From contig DATGJP010000081.1 of the NCBI GenBank assembly GCA_035295125.1, positions 1 through 64,000 on the forward strand: a stretch of DNA of 64,000 nucleotides, read 5' to 3'. Of this stretch, positions 37,760 through 44,822 are shown piece after piece. Within the stretch, counting starts at the first letter, position 1; each line of letters begins with the position of its first letter. This stretch comes from JAICMB01 sp035295125 (GTDB lineage Bacteria; Acidobacteriota; Terriglobia; Bryobacterales; Bryobacteraceae). The position numbers and the translations under genes are program-made. The notes below the pieces were generated by a model that had not been told where the DNA came from, made no database searches, and saw nothing but the letters and a program-made list of their open reading frames with translations.

Positions 37760-37869
37760 AGTTTATCGAGCCACCCCTGCCTGTATAAAAGTTAGCGCAC
37801 TGTGCATGTCTGAAGCAGGTCGTTCGCCTGCGAAGGACCAAGCTGTGGAAACCCACCTATAATTGATGC

Positions 37870-38661
37870 TTGACAGAACAGAGCGAGTCGGGACAAAGCG
37901 AAGTTGGTTCGTCCATCTGCGATGTGATCGCCGCGCTCTACTTGAACGGACCGACTAAGAGCGTCGCGGCGCAAAGAGCCATACTCGATACGCTAGCCCA
38001 CGAGCACGAGACCGCGCCTACCCATGGTAACGGCGCAGGCGACGAGCGAAAGCGGCTCCCCTTTTCTGCCGAAGATATCGCTGCCCATTCTGGAATCAAA
38101 CCAGGCTCTCCGATTCTCTGGAGGTTGAGCCCTCCGAAGTACTGGGGCCTTGTGGACGCCTCCCCGCAGCCAGTGGCCCGCGTTCTGCTCCGCTATGAGG
38201 ATATTCAGGAACGGTACATCGCTGGCGTTTGTGCTGCCATCGCGCGGCTCGCCGACAGGTTCGAACCGGCATTCGGGGCATTGCATTTCCGCTGGACGAA
38301 TCCCACACCCGAGCACATCGCCTCCATGCAAAACATATCCGCGAAGGCATTGGAGTACTCCCGGTACGGAATTCCAGGAATTTTTGCATGGACCTGGTTC
38401 GGGTCGGCACTGACGGAACGGCTCGGAGGCGTAACCTGTCTGCAAGGGTTCGGTGGGTCACTCCGATCGTGGGGCGGGGTGTTTTTGCCGTTGACCGAAC
38501 AGCCTTGGGCGACCCCGTTCCAAGAGTTGCGCGCCTGTCAGATCGCGGTTGCCACGCGCTTGCGAGAGAGCGGCCTGTTTATTGACTATTCCCGGACCGT
38601 TCCCTCGCAGGGCGTCAAATGGACCCCCCTCGCAGGTGCTCGACCAACCGCGGGATCATGA
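37870..38661 (+). CDS. Hypothetical cytoplasmic protein, TTG start
   Basis: 263 residues starting at TTG 37870. No signal peptide or helix of membrane length. The text VIAALYLNGPTKSVAAQRAI, PPKYWGLVDASPQPVARVLL, FEPAFGALHFRWTNPTPEHIASM and IPGIFAWTWFGSALTERLGG suggests a compact alpha/beta protein with conserved aromatic residues. No family recognised. The stop overlaps the ATG of a pentapeptide-repeat gene (ATGA), so the two products are made together and may form a complex. An immunity-type or effector-accessory role is possible but unproven. Confidence 0.65.
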   Translation: MTEQSESGQSEVGSSICDVIAALYLNGPTKSVAAQRAILDTLAHEHETAPTHGNGAGDERKRLPFSAEDIAAHSGIKPGSPILWRLSPPKYWGLVDASPQPVARVLLRYEDIQERYIAGVCAAIARLADRFEPAFGALHFRWTNPTPEHIASMQNISAKALEYSRYGIPGIFAWTWFGSALTERLGGVTCLQGFGGSLRSWGGVFLPLTEQPWATPFQELRACQIAVATRLRESGLFIDYSRTVPSQGVKWTPLAGARPTAGS

Positions 38662-39245
38662 GCGGCGCGGAAATTCCTCCGCAGTGGTTGGCTGGGCGCG
38701 GCTCCGCGCGGTTTGTTTCGGGCGGCCGTGTGGAGGAACTCGATTTTCGGCAGGCGGATCTTTCCGGTATTCGTATCGAGGAGCCCTGCGCTGATCGCGC
38801 TGACTTTAGCGCGGCAGACCTTGACGACTTCCGCTGTCTGGGAGGATCGTTCGCGGAAGCGCGCTTCGATGGTGCCTTTCTCGCCAGGGCGCGGTTCCAC
38901 GATGTGCTTCTGAACCGAGCATGTTTCAACGCCGCGCAGCTCGAGTCGGCATCGCTCGCTACATGCTCGCTACGCGAGGCCAGTTTCGTTGGAGCCGACT
39001 TGTCGCGAGCCAATCTCGCTGGCGCCGATTTCACCGGAGCGGACTTCACCGATGCGGTCATGAAGGGTAGCAATGCGAAGCGGGCAATCTTTCGCGGGGC
39101 CTGCCTGGTGCGTGCGGACCTCTCGGGCGCCGACCTGTCCGGTGCAGTTTTCCTGGGGGCAACTCTGACTGACATTCGCTGGGGAAACGCAAAGCTCGAC
39201 GGGGCGCAGTTCGATCCCCACTCAGATCCGCGTAGCGAGCCATGA
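38658..39245 (+). CDS. Pentapeptide-repeat protein
   Basis: 195 residues from ATG 38658. Repeats of the A(D/N)LxX type run through most of the length: FRQADLSGIRI, ADFSAADLDDFRC, ASFVGADLSRANLAGADFTGAD, LVRADLSGADLSGAVFLGATL. These fold as a right-handed quadrilateral beta-helix. Known members include DNA-mimic gyrase protectors (Qnr, MfpA) and many unassigned scaffold proteins. The sequence alone does not indicate which. Translational coupling to the preceding unknown gene is the best clue to its role. Confidence 0.85.
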   Translation: MSGAEIPPQWLAGRGSARFVSGGRVEELDFRQADLSGIRIEEPCADRADFSAADLDDFRCLGGSFAEARFDGAFLARARFHDVLLNRACFNAAQLESASLATCSLREASFVGADLSRANLAGADFTGADFTDAVMKGSNAKRAIFRGACLVRADLSGADLSGAVFLGATLTDIRWGNAKLDGAQFDPHSDPRSEP

Positions 39246-39325
39246 GCCTATGTGAGCTGCCTTGATGAATCCTGGCTGACAAGTTCCTCTTGCTACCAAG
39301 AGCTCTGCGTGATAAAGTACATTAC

Positions 39326-40864
39326 GTGAAAGCGATCTGCGATCCCTTCGCCCAACCCCCGCGCCACCGCTGGATCCCTCCCGAAATGCGCCACCCCCCG
39401 TTTCTGGACCCCACTGCGGAACGCGGCCACCTGGAACGGCGCTATGCGCTGCTCATTAATCCCTTCTACCCCAAGGACCCCAACGCGAGCTTTGGGAAGC
39501 ATGTCCTCACCCCGACCCTCGCCCTCACCAGCATTGCCGCAACCACGCCGGCACATTGGCGCGTCGAGTACTGGGACGAGAACCTGCTCCACGGCCGTCC
39601 ACCCTGCGAGCCTTTCCCGGAACTCGTGGGTATCACGGTTCACCTGACTTTTGCCCGCCGCGCATTCGAACTCGCGGCGTGGTATCGCAGCCGCGGAGCC
39701 AAAGTCGTGCTGGGCGGCCTGCATGTCCTCTCATGTCCGGACGAATGCACCCCACACGCCGACGCTCTCGCATTGGGTGACGGCGTGCAACTCTGGCCGC
39801 GCATTCTCGCCGATTTCGAAGCAGGGCGCTTGCAGCACAGATACACCGCCGACTACGACAACGACTACAACGACGACCCGCCGCCGCGCCGCTCGCTGGT
39901 TCCACGAAAAAGCTTTCTCACCACCACCAGCCTGATCGCAACGCGCGGCTGTCACAATCGCTGTGGCTTTTGCTACCTCGCCACCGACGGCCTGCGCATG
40001 CCCTACCGCGTTCGCGACCCCCTGCAAATGGCAGCCGAATTCGCGGCCGACCGGCAGCCCTACGGCGTGTTCGTCGACAACAACCTGGGGTCCCGTCGCG
40101 ACTATCTGCGTTCGCTCTGCGCCGCCTTAGTGCCGCTGAAGAAGATCTGGAGCGCGGCGGTGTCGATCGACGTCACCGACGACCCCAGCCTCATCCGCGC
40201 CATGGCGTTGGCTGGTTGCACCGGGGTGTTCGTCGGGTTTGAATCGCTCTCTGACGAGAACCTTCTCGAAGCCCGGAAGAAAACGCCAAAAACAGCCGAT
40301 TACGCGCGCCGCGTCCGCCTGTTTCACGATCACGGAATCCAGGTGAATGGCTCCTTCGTCCTCGGCTTCGACCACGACCGCAAAGACGTCTTCGTCCGCA
40401 CTGCCGAATGGGTAGAGGAGAACCGTCTCGAATGCTCGACGTTTCACATCCTGACTCCGTACCCCGCCACGCCTCTTTTCCGCCAGATGGAGGCGTCCGG
40501 CCGCCTGCTGCATCGCGATTGGAGCCTCTACGACACCGCCCACGCGGTGTTCCGCCCCAGGCATATGTCGGCCGAAGAACTGGAGCACGGCTACGCCTGG
40601 ATTTATCAGCGCCTCTTCTCGCACGCCTCCATCTGGCGCCGCCGCCCCGAAGATTGGCAGGCGGTGCCGCCGTATCTCGCGATGTCGTACCTCTACAAAC
40701 GCTCCAATCGCTTTTGGCGCCTGCTGATCAAGCACGACCTGGTAGCCACCATGTGGCGTCCTCTAATCGAGCTGTCGCGCCTCCGTCACCTCCGCTACCG
40801 CGAACGCCTGGCAAAGCGATCCGACGCCGCCCCTTCCGGCAACGTGGTCGCCGCCGGTGTCTGA
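39326..40864 (+). CDS. B12-binding-domain radical SAM protein
   Basis: About 512 residues from GTG 39326; an in-frame TTG at 39290 or ATG at 39386 are alternatives, none with a good ribosome site. The N-terminal half resembles a cobalamin-binding Rossmann domain (YALLINPFYPKDPNAS, VVLGGLHVLSCPDE, ALGDGVQLWPRI). The radical SAM cluster motif is CHNRCGFC (Cx3Cx2C), followed by FVDNNLGSRRDYLRSLC, VFVGFESL and NGSFVLGFDHD. Such enzymes carry out methylations or rearrangements in lipid, hopanoid or pigment biosynthesis. The substrate here is unknown. A run of Asp/Asn codons (DYDNDYNDD) lies just before the radical SAM domain. Confidence 0.88.
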   Translation: MKAICDPFAQPPRHRWIPPEMRHPPFLDPTAERGHLERRYALLINPFYPKDPNASFGKHVLTPTLALTSIAATTPAHWRVEYWDENLLHGRPPCEPFPELVGITVHLTFARRAFELAAWYRSRGAKVVLGGLHVLSCPDECTPHADALALGDGVQLWPRILADFEAGRLQHRYTADYDNDYNDDPPPRRSLVPRKSFLTTTSLIATRGCHNRCGFCYLATDGLRMPYRVRDPLQMAAEFAADRQPYGVFVDNNLGSRRDYLRSLCAALVPLKKIWSAAVSIDVTDDPSLIRAMALAGCTGVFVGFESLSDENLLEARKKTPKTADYARRVRLFHDHGIQVNGSFVLGFDHDRKDVFVRTAEWVEENRLECSTFHILTPYPATPLFRQMEASGRLLHRDWSLYDTAHAVFRPRHMSAEELEHGYAWIYQRLFSHASIWRRRPEDWQAVPPYLAMSYLYKRSNRFWRLLIKHDLVATMWRPLIELSRLRHLRYRERLAKRSDAAPSGNVVAAGV

Positions 40865-40895
40865 CTCAACCCCCCTGAAACGGCGCTGGACTACG

Positions 40896-40940
40896 TAACG
40901 CAGCCTTCAGGCTGGCCAATTTGCGGGCTGAAGCCGGTGA
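40896..40940. repeat. Dispersed intergenic fragment
   Basis: TAACGCAGCCTTCAGGCTGG, then GCGGGCTGAAGCCGG, parallel the 14429 and 14498 fragments. It lies in the convergent spacer between the radical SAM and glycoamylase-like genes. Confidence 0.5.
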
Positions 40941-40960
40941 GTGAATACAACGAACCGGTG

Positions 40961-42280
40961 TTAACCCCCCACAGAAGAACTCCTGAAACCGGCGCGCTCC
41001 AGACCGCGCCGTGCTTCCGGGCTCTTCATAAACGTCTTCCACACAAACTCCGTCCGAAGATTTTCTGCCATCAGCATCGTGATGCCTGTGTCGATCCCGA
41101 TGACATCCGTATCAAACCACCTTGTCAGGGGGTTGAACGCATTCACAAACCCGTACCGGCTCCAACAATTTGGTGAGTAGCGGTTTTTAATGGTCTTCAG
41201 AACACGTAACGTGGCTTGCGGCAGAAAGGGTAACGATCCCGCGGAAGCGCTGGGAACCACTGTTCCGTCAATGGGACCGAGCTTCGGCGGACCGCCCCAG
41301 ACCACGTATCCGTTTTTCGAATCTGACGCCGTGATGCCCCACAGATCGTCGCTGTAATCGGGAAACTGCTTCGCCAGTTCCAGGCAAAAGCGGCGATGAA
41401 CTTCGGTAGCGGTAGTGGTGTTCTGGAAATAATCGGCATAGCGGTCGCGCTTGCCTCGAAAGTCGAACCACGCTTGCGGGTACTGGTGTACAAACAGAGG
41501 CGCGAAGGAGCCGATATAGCGGAGGCCGTCATATTCGAACGTGGTGCGCTTCCACGCATTCCAGGCCTCGGCCGACAATGGATGCGACGCTGAGCCCAAG
41601 CCCAGGAGGTACATCATTGTCTGTTCGCTGTAGAAATCCCAACGGCTCGGCAGAAAGCCTACCTCCGGCCTCCAGCCGTGAGAGAGTAACGTCGTGTCCT
41701 CCGAAAGCCAGGTCCAGTCCACCCGGTTAAAGATCTCGTAGGCCAGGCGGCTGATTTCTGCATAGCGGAAATGTTCGCGGCAAGTGAGAACGCCGCAAAG
41801 CAGGATTGCTGTATCGATGGAAGAAGCTTCCGCGTCCCAGATGCGCTCGCCGGTGACGATATTGGCCCAATGAAAGAAAAAACCGCGGTGGGTTGGCATC
41901 TTGCGCTGGAGAAATCGAAGCGTCGTAATGACACGGTCCCGGGCGTCGGATATAGAAACCCAGCCACGTTGCTGGGCGATACAAAGAGCACTTAGGCCGA
42001 ATCCCGTTGCTGCAATGCTCGCGACATTCGCAGTGTCGGTTGCTCGCGTATTACAACGATCTTTGACCAGGCCCGTCTCAGGATGGGCTTGTTCCCAGAA
42101 GTAAAGATAGTTAGCTTTTTCCAATTCGTCGAGGAACAGGTCGTCTTCCTGAGACAACACGCCCGCCGGAAGGGCACGCGCCAGGATATCGGCGAGCAGC
42201 GGCAATACCGCGGCTCTTAAGGCGGTCCGAAGCGCTGCCCGCCGCGAAAATGGGCGTAAGGTGATATTCTCGGCACTCAC
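40961..42280 (-). CDS. Exported glycoamylase-like protein (GH144-type)
   Basis: 439 residues, GTG start at 42280. A twin-arginine-like leader (FSRRAALRTALRAAVLPLLADIL) is followed by FLDELEKANYLYFWEQAHPETGLVKDRC, the typical start of the glycoamylase-like domain found in GH144 beta-1,2-glucanases. Other family blocks are visible: GFFFHWANIVTGERIWDAEASSIDTAILLCGVL, HGWRPEVGFLPSRWDFYSEQTMMYLLGLG, DLWGITASDSKNGY and DTGITMLMAENLRTEFVWKTFMKSPE. It probably hydrolyses a beta-glucan in the periplasm. It is divergent from a membrane-anchored gene across a short palindromic spacer. Confidence 0.88.
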   Translation of the reverse strand: MSAENITLRPFSRRAALRTALRAAVLPLLADILARALPAGVLSQEDDLFLDELEKANYLYFWEQAHPETGLVKDRCNTRATDTANVASIAATGFGLSALCIAQQRGWVSISDARDRVITTLRFLQRKMPTHRGFFFHWANIVTGERIWDAEASSIDTAILLCGVLTCREHFRYAEISRLAYEIFNRVDWTWLSEDTTLLSHGWRPEVGFLPSRWDFYSEQTMMYLLGLGSASHPLSAEAWNAWKRTTFEYDGLRYIGSFAPLFVHQYPQAWFDFRGKRDRYADYFQNTTTATEVHRRFCLELAKQFPDYSDDLWGITASDSKNGYVVWGGPPKLGPIDGTVVPSASAGSLPFLPQATLRVLKTIKNRYSPNCWSRYGFVNAFNPLTRWFDTDVIGIDTGITMLMAENLRTEFVWKTFMKSPEARRGLERAGFRSSSVGG

Positions 42281-42297
42281 TACTATCTAATGTAGTG
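42278..42297. promoter_or_regulatory. Inverted repeat in divergent spacer
   Basis: CACTAC (42278-42283) and GTAGTG (42292-42297) flank 8 bases. The left arm overlaps the GTG start of the minus-strand glycoamylase-like gene, and the right arm is 21 bases before the plus-strand ATG. The location suits an operator that covers both genes. Half-sites resemble BlaI/MecI halves, but the spacing differs. Confidence 0.4.
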
Positions 42298-42318
42298 AAG
42301 CTTGCAAGAGGAAGACGT

Positions 42319-43290
42319 ATGAAGAAGAAAACGATCATCTGGGGCGCGGCGATTCTGGGGCTCGCCATCCTGGTCACTTTGTTGGTGCGTTACAGGCTGC
42401 ACGCCAGCACATCCATTGAGGGCGCCGTCATCCTGCAGGACTCAGACCCACGAAAACAACTGCCGATTCCCGGCGTCGAGGTCACGGCTATTCTTGGGAA
42501 CACCACGGTGCAAAGCCGGTCGGACGCATCAGGTTTCTTTCGGATGACCGTTCGCGGTGCTTACTGGTTGCGCCAACGCGCCAGTCTGACATTTCAGCGC
42601 CAGGGTTACGAGCCGGTTCGGATCTCGCAACCCCTGACCGAGCAAATCTACGTGGTTCGCATGACGGCGCTCAAGCCGGCCGCCCAGCCGTTCACCGAGG
42701 AGGCGGTTCTGAAAGATGTGCGCGTCAGGTATGCGGCTAAGACCAGCACTCCGGTCGACGTCGGCAGCAGTGCGCAGGCATTCGAGGTCAAGAACACCGG
42801 GGGCGTTCCGTGCAATGGCGCAGAGCCCTGTTCTCCTGACGGTAAATGGAAGGCTTCGATTGACGGCTTAACGCTGGACGCGGGAGAAGGGCACGAGTTC
42901 CGTAACGTGAGCGCCTCATGCATCGCCGGGCCTTGTCCGTTCACAAAGATTGAATCCGATCAGTTTTCAAGGGGCGGGCGGAACATCAAGGTTTCGGTGC
43001 GAAATTGGTCTGACACCGTGACATTTCTGGTAGATGCCGAAGTCGTGCAAACACTGCCAACAGATCTGATTCGTGAAGCTTATCCCATCATTTTCGGACG
43101 CGAAATGAGCTTTACAATTCCGCCGACCGGCGAAGGACCCAGCATAGAAGCCGACTTGAACGGGACTGAGATCGTGTTTCCGCTGGGGCCGACGCTGGCG
43201 CTCTCCTGGGCGCAGTGCAACTTACAGGTTAGTAGCGATCGAGCGAAACTCTATCGCTGCGAACTGAAGCCAGGTTATCGCTTTCAATAG
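42319..43290 (+). CDS. Membrane-anchored protein with carboxypeptidase-regulatory-like domain
   Basis: 323 residues from ATG 42319, preceded by AGAGGAAG. A signal-anchor helix (about 6-26, IIWGAAILGLAILVTLLV) leads to a transthyretin-like carboxypeptidase-regulatory domain: SIEGAVILQDSDPRKQLPIPGVEVTAIL, SDASGFFRMTV and LTFQRQGYEPVRI. The remainder is beta-rich with paired cysteines (CNGAEPCSPDG, CIAGPC) that may form disulfides outside the membrane. Acidobacteria use such domains in surface and TonB-linked proteins. Specific role unknown. Confidence 0.75.
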   Translation: MKKKTIIWGAAILGLAILVTLLVRYRLHASTSIEGAVILQDSDPRKQLPIPGVEVTAILGNTTVQSRSDASGFFRMTVRGAYWLRQRASLTFQRQGYEPVRISQPLTEQIYVVRMTALKPAAQPFTEEAVLKDVRVRYAAKTSTPVDVGSSAQAFEVKNTGGVPCNGAEPCSPDGKWKASIDGLTLDAGEGHEFRNVSASCIAGPCPFTKIESDQFSRGGRNIKVSVRNWSDTVTFLVDAEVVQTLPTDLIREAYPIIFGREMSFTIPPTGEGPSIEADLNGTEIVFPLGPTLALSWAQCNLQVSSDRAKLYRCELKPGYRFQ

Positions 43291-43720
43291 CCCCGCGATT
43301 CATTTTCAGCATCCTCTCCACAACCCCTATGGAAGGGTGAAGTAGGCGGTTTCGCCTGCTATTGGAAGCGCAGACGAATTTCGAAGCCTGGCGAAAAACC
43401 ACATCAATCAATCCCGTAGCCTGCGCGTTTATAATTAGGCGGGTACTGACAGTTGTCCGAACGTTCCGAATCCAGCAGGAACCGGCGAATCTGATCATCA
43501 ACTACATTGTGTTTTAGTAGAGCATACCCAAATCGCTCTCGAAATCCCGGAGCCAGACGACATCCCACGCCGCGCGTCGATGCCTTGCATTGCATTTAGA
43601 TCCTGCGAAAAAAGCTCGCGAAGACAGGCACTGGAAGCATCTACAACCTGGTTGCAAAAAGAGGGGACAAAATATTTCTCGCAACACAGCCTTTGTAAGC
43701 CCGAGCGAAGGGAGGATTTC
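43291..43720. other. 430-base spacer with REP-like repeat and possible gene remnant
   Basis: It contains the REP-like repeat at 43328. On the minus strand, 43404-43595 reads FRERFGYALLKHNVVDDQIR followed by RFLLDSERSDNCQYP, which looks protein-like but lacks a ribosome site and a recognisable family; it may be a remnant. Otherwise nothing is seen. Confidence 0.4.
43328..43381. repeat. REP-like hairpin repeat
   Basis: TATGGAAGGGTGAAG, then a 7-bp stem AGTAGGC / GCCTGCT (43341-43360, one G-U pair) around GGTTTC, then ATTGGAAGC. It lies 38 bases after the preceding stop codon. Confidence 0.65.
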
Positions 43721-44734
43721 ATGATTCCGCAAGAGAACATCGCGGCAGCCACCCGCGGCCTGAAAGAAGCTTTCGGCGTCACCGCCTTCGATGACATCCA
43801 AGACCTGACCGAGCGGCCCGGCTCCAACCGCGCCTTCCGCATCGTCGTGCGAGACTCGCCATTCCTGTTGCGCATCAACACCCGCGCCGGCGATATGTCA
43901 CGTCACTTCGACTGTATGCAGGCGGCGGCCGAAGCAGGACTCGCTCCACGCGTGCGGTACGCTAGCGCGGAAGATCGGATCTCCATCACCGATTTTGTGA
44001 AGACGGTACCCTTTTCGGCAACTGACGCCCTTCGTCGCGTACCCGCCACCCTGCGTACCCTTCACGCACTGCCGCCTTTTCCTGTAGCCCCTTTCAATAC
44101 CACCTGCACGTTCCTGCTGAACCCGGGGCCAGTCCTCCAAGGGTTCCTTCAGAAGTTCCGGGCCGCGAATATCCTCCCGGAACACGATCTCCAGGAACTC
44201 CTGGATCAATACGAACGAGTCGCAGCCGCTTTATCATCTCTCGATCCTGACCTGGCCCCCAGTCATAACGACCTTTTCAAGCCGGACAACATGCTCTTCG
44301 ATGGAAACCGCCTGTGGCTGGTGGATTGGGAGGCTGCATTCCAGAATGATCGCTACGCCGAACTGGCCGTAGTGGCGAATATGCTCGCCACCACAGAAGC
44401 GGACGAACAGATTTATCTTGAAGAGTATTTCGGAGCTCCACCAACGTCCTATCAGAAAGCCCGCTTCGACGTGATGAAGCAACTCGCCCACCTGTTCTAC
44501 GCCATGGCTTTCCTAGGCCTGGGTTCCGCGGCCGAGCCCATCGATTGGAGCGAACCCCTCCCCGCATACGGCGATTTTCAGCGGCGCTTCTGGGCCCGCG
44601 AGGTCGACTTGGCGGATAGCCATTCCAAAACCGTTTATGGCCGGATTCATTGGGAACAGTTCAAGCACAACCTGCGCCAACCGGGATTTGAAGAAGCGCT
44701 GAGAATCCTCAAAACCCGGTACGCTGCTTCATAA
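43721..44734 (+). CDS. Aminoglycoside phosphotransferase/choline kinase-fold protein
   Basis: 337 residues from ATG 43721, with GGGAGG 7 bases upstream. The Brenner motif SHNDLFKPDNMLF provides catalytic Asp and Asn, and LVDWEAA gives the metal-binding Asp. The N-terminal lobe reads RPGSNRAFRIVVRDSPFLLRI. The family phosphorylates small molecules such as choline, ethanolamine, homoserine or sugars; clinical-type drug resistance is not suggested by this context. It is cytoplasmic. Upstream in-frame codons to 43580 lack any homology signal and were excluded. Confidence 0.85.
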   Translation: MIPQENIAAATRGLKEAFGVTAFDDIQDLTERPGSNRAFRIVVRDSPFLLRINTRAGDMSRHFDCMQAAAEAGLAPRVRYASAEDRISITDFVKTVPFSATDALRRVPATLRTLHALPPFPVAPFNTTCTFLLNPGPVLQGFLQKFRAANILPEHDLQELLDQYERVAAALSSLDPDLAPSHNDLFKPDNMLFDGNRLWLVDWEAAFQNDRYAELAVVANMLATTEADEQIYLEEYFGAPPTSYQKARFDVMKQLAHLFYAMAFLGLGSAAEPIDWSEPLPAYGDFQRRFWAREVDLADSHSKTVYGRIHWEQFKHNLRQPGFEEALRILKTRYAAS

Positions 44735-44777
44735 ATCTTCCGGCAGGGAATGCCCTAACCCGATGAGACTATGATCG

Positions 44778-44791
44778 TCTACAATTGTAGA
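44778..44791. promoter_or_regulatory. Perfect 14-bp palindrome, BlaI/MecI-like operator
   Basis: TCTACAATTGTAGA is a perfect palindrome whose core TACA-N2-TGTA matches BlaI-family operators. It lies 31 bases before the permease ATG at 44823. Acidobacterial orphan permeases are often controlled by small winged-helix regulators; no regulator gene is adjacent here. Confidence 0.6.
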
Positions 44792-44822
44792 TAACCTAGG
44801 CGAAAGGGCGAATTCCTTGCTT

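Noticed and set aside
39840..39890. Short repeated ACNACG-like run
   Set aside because: It is inside the radical SAM gene and simply encodes an Asp/Asn/Tyr-rich loop.
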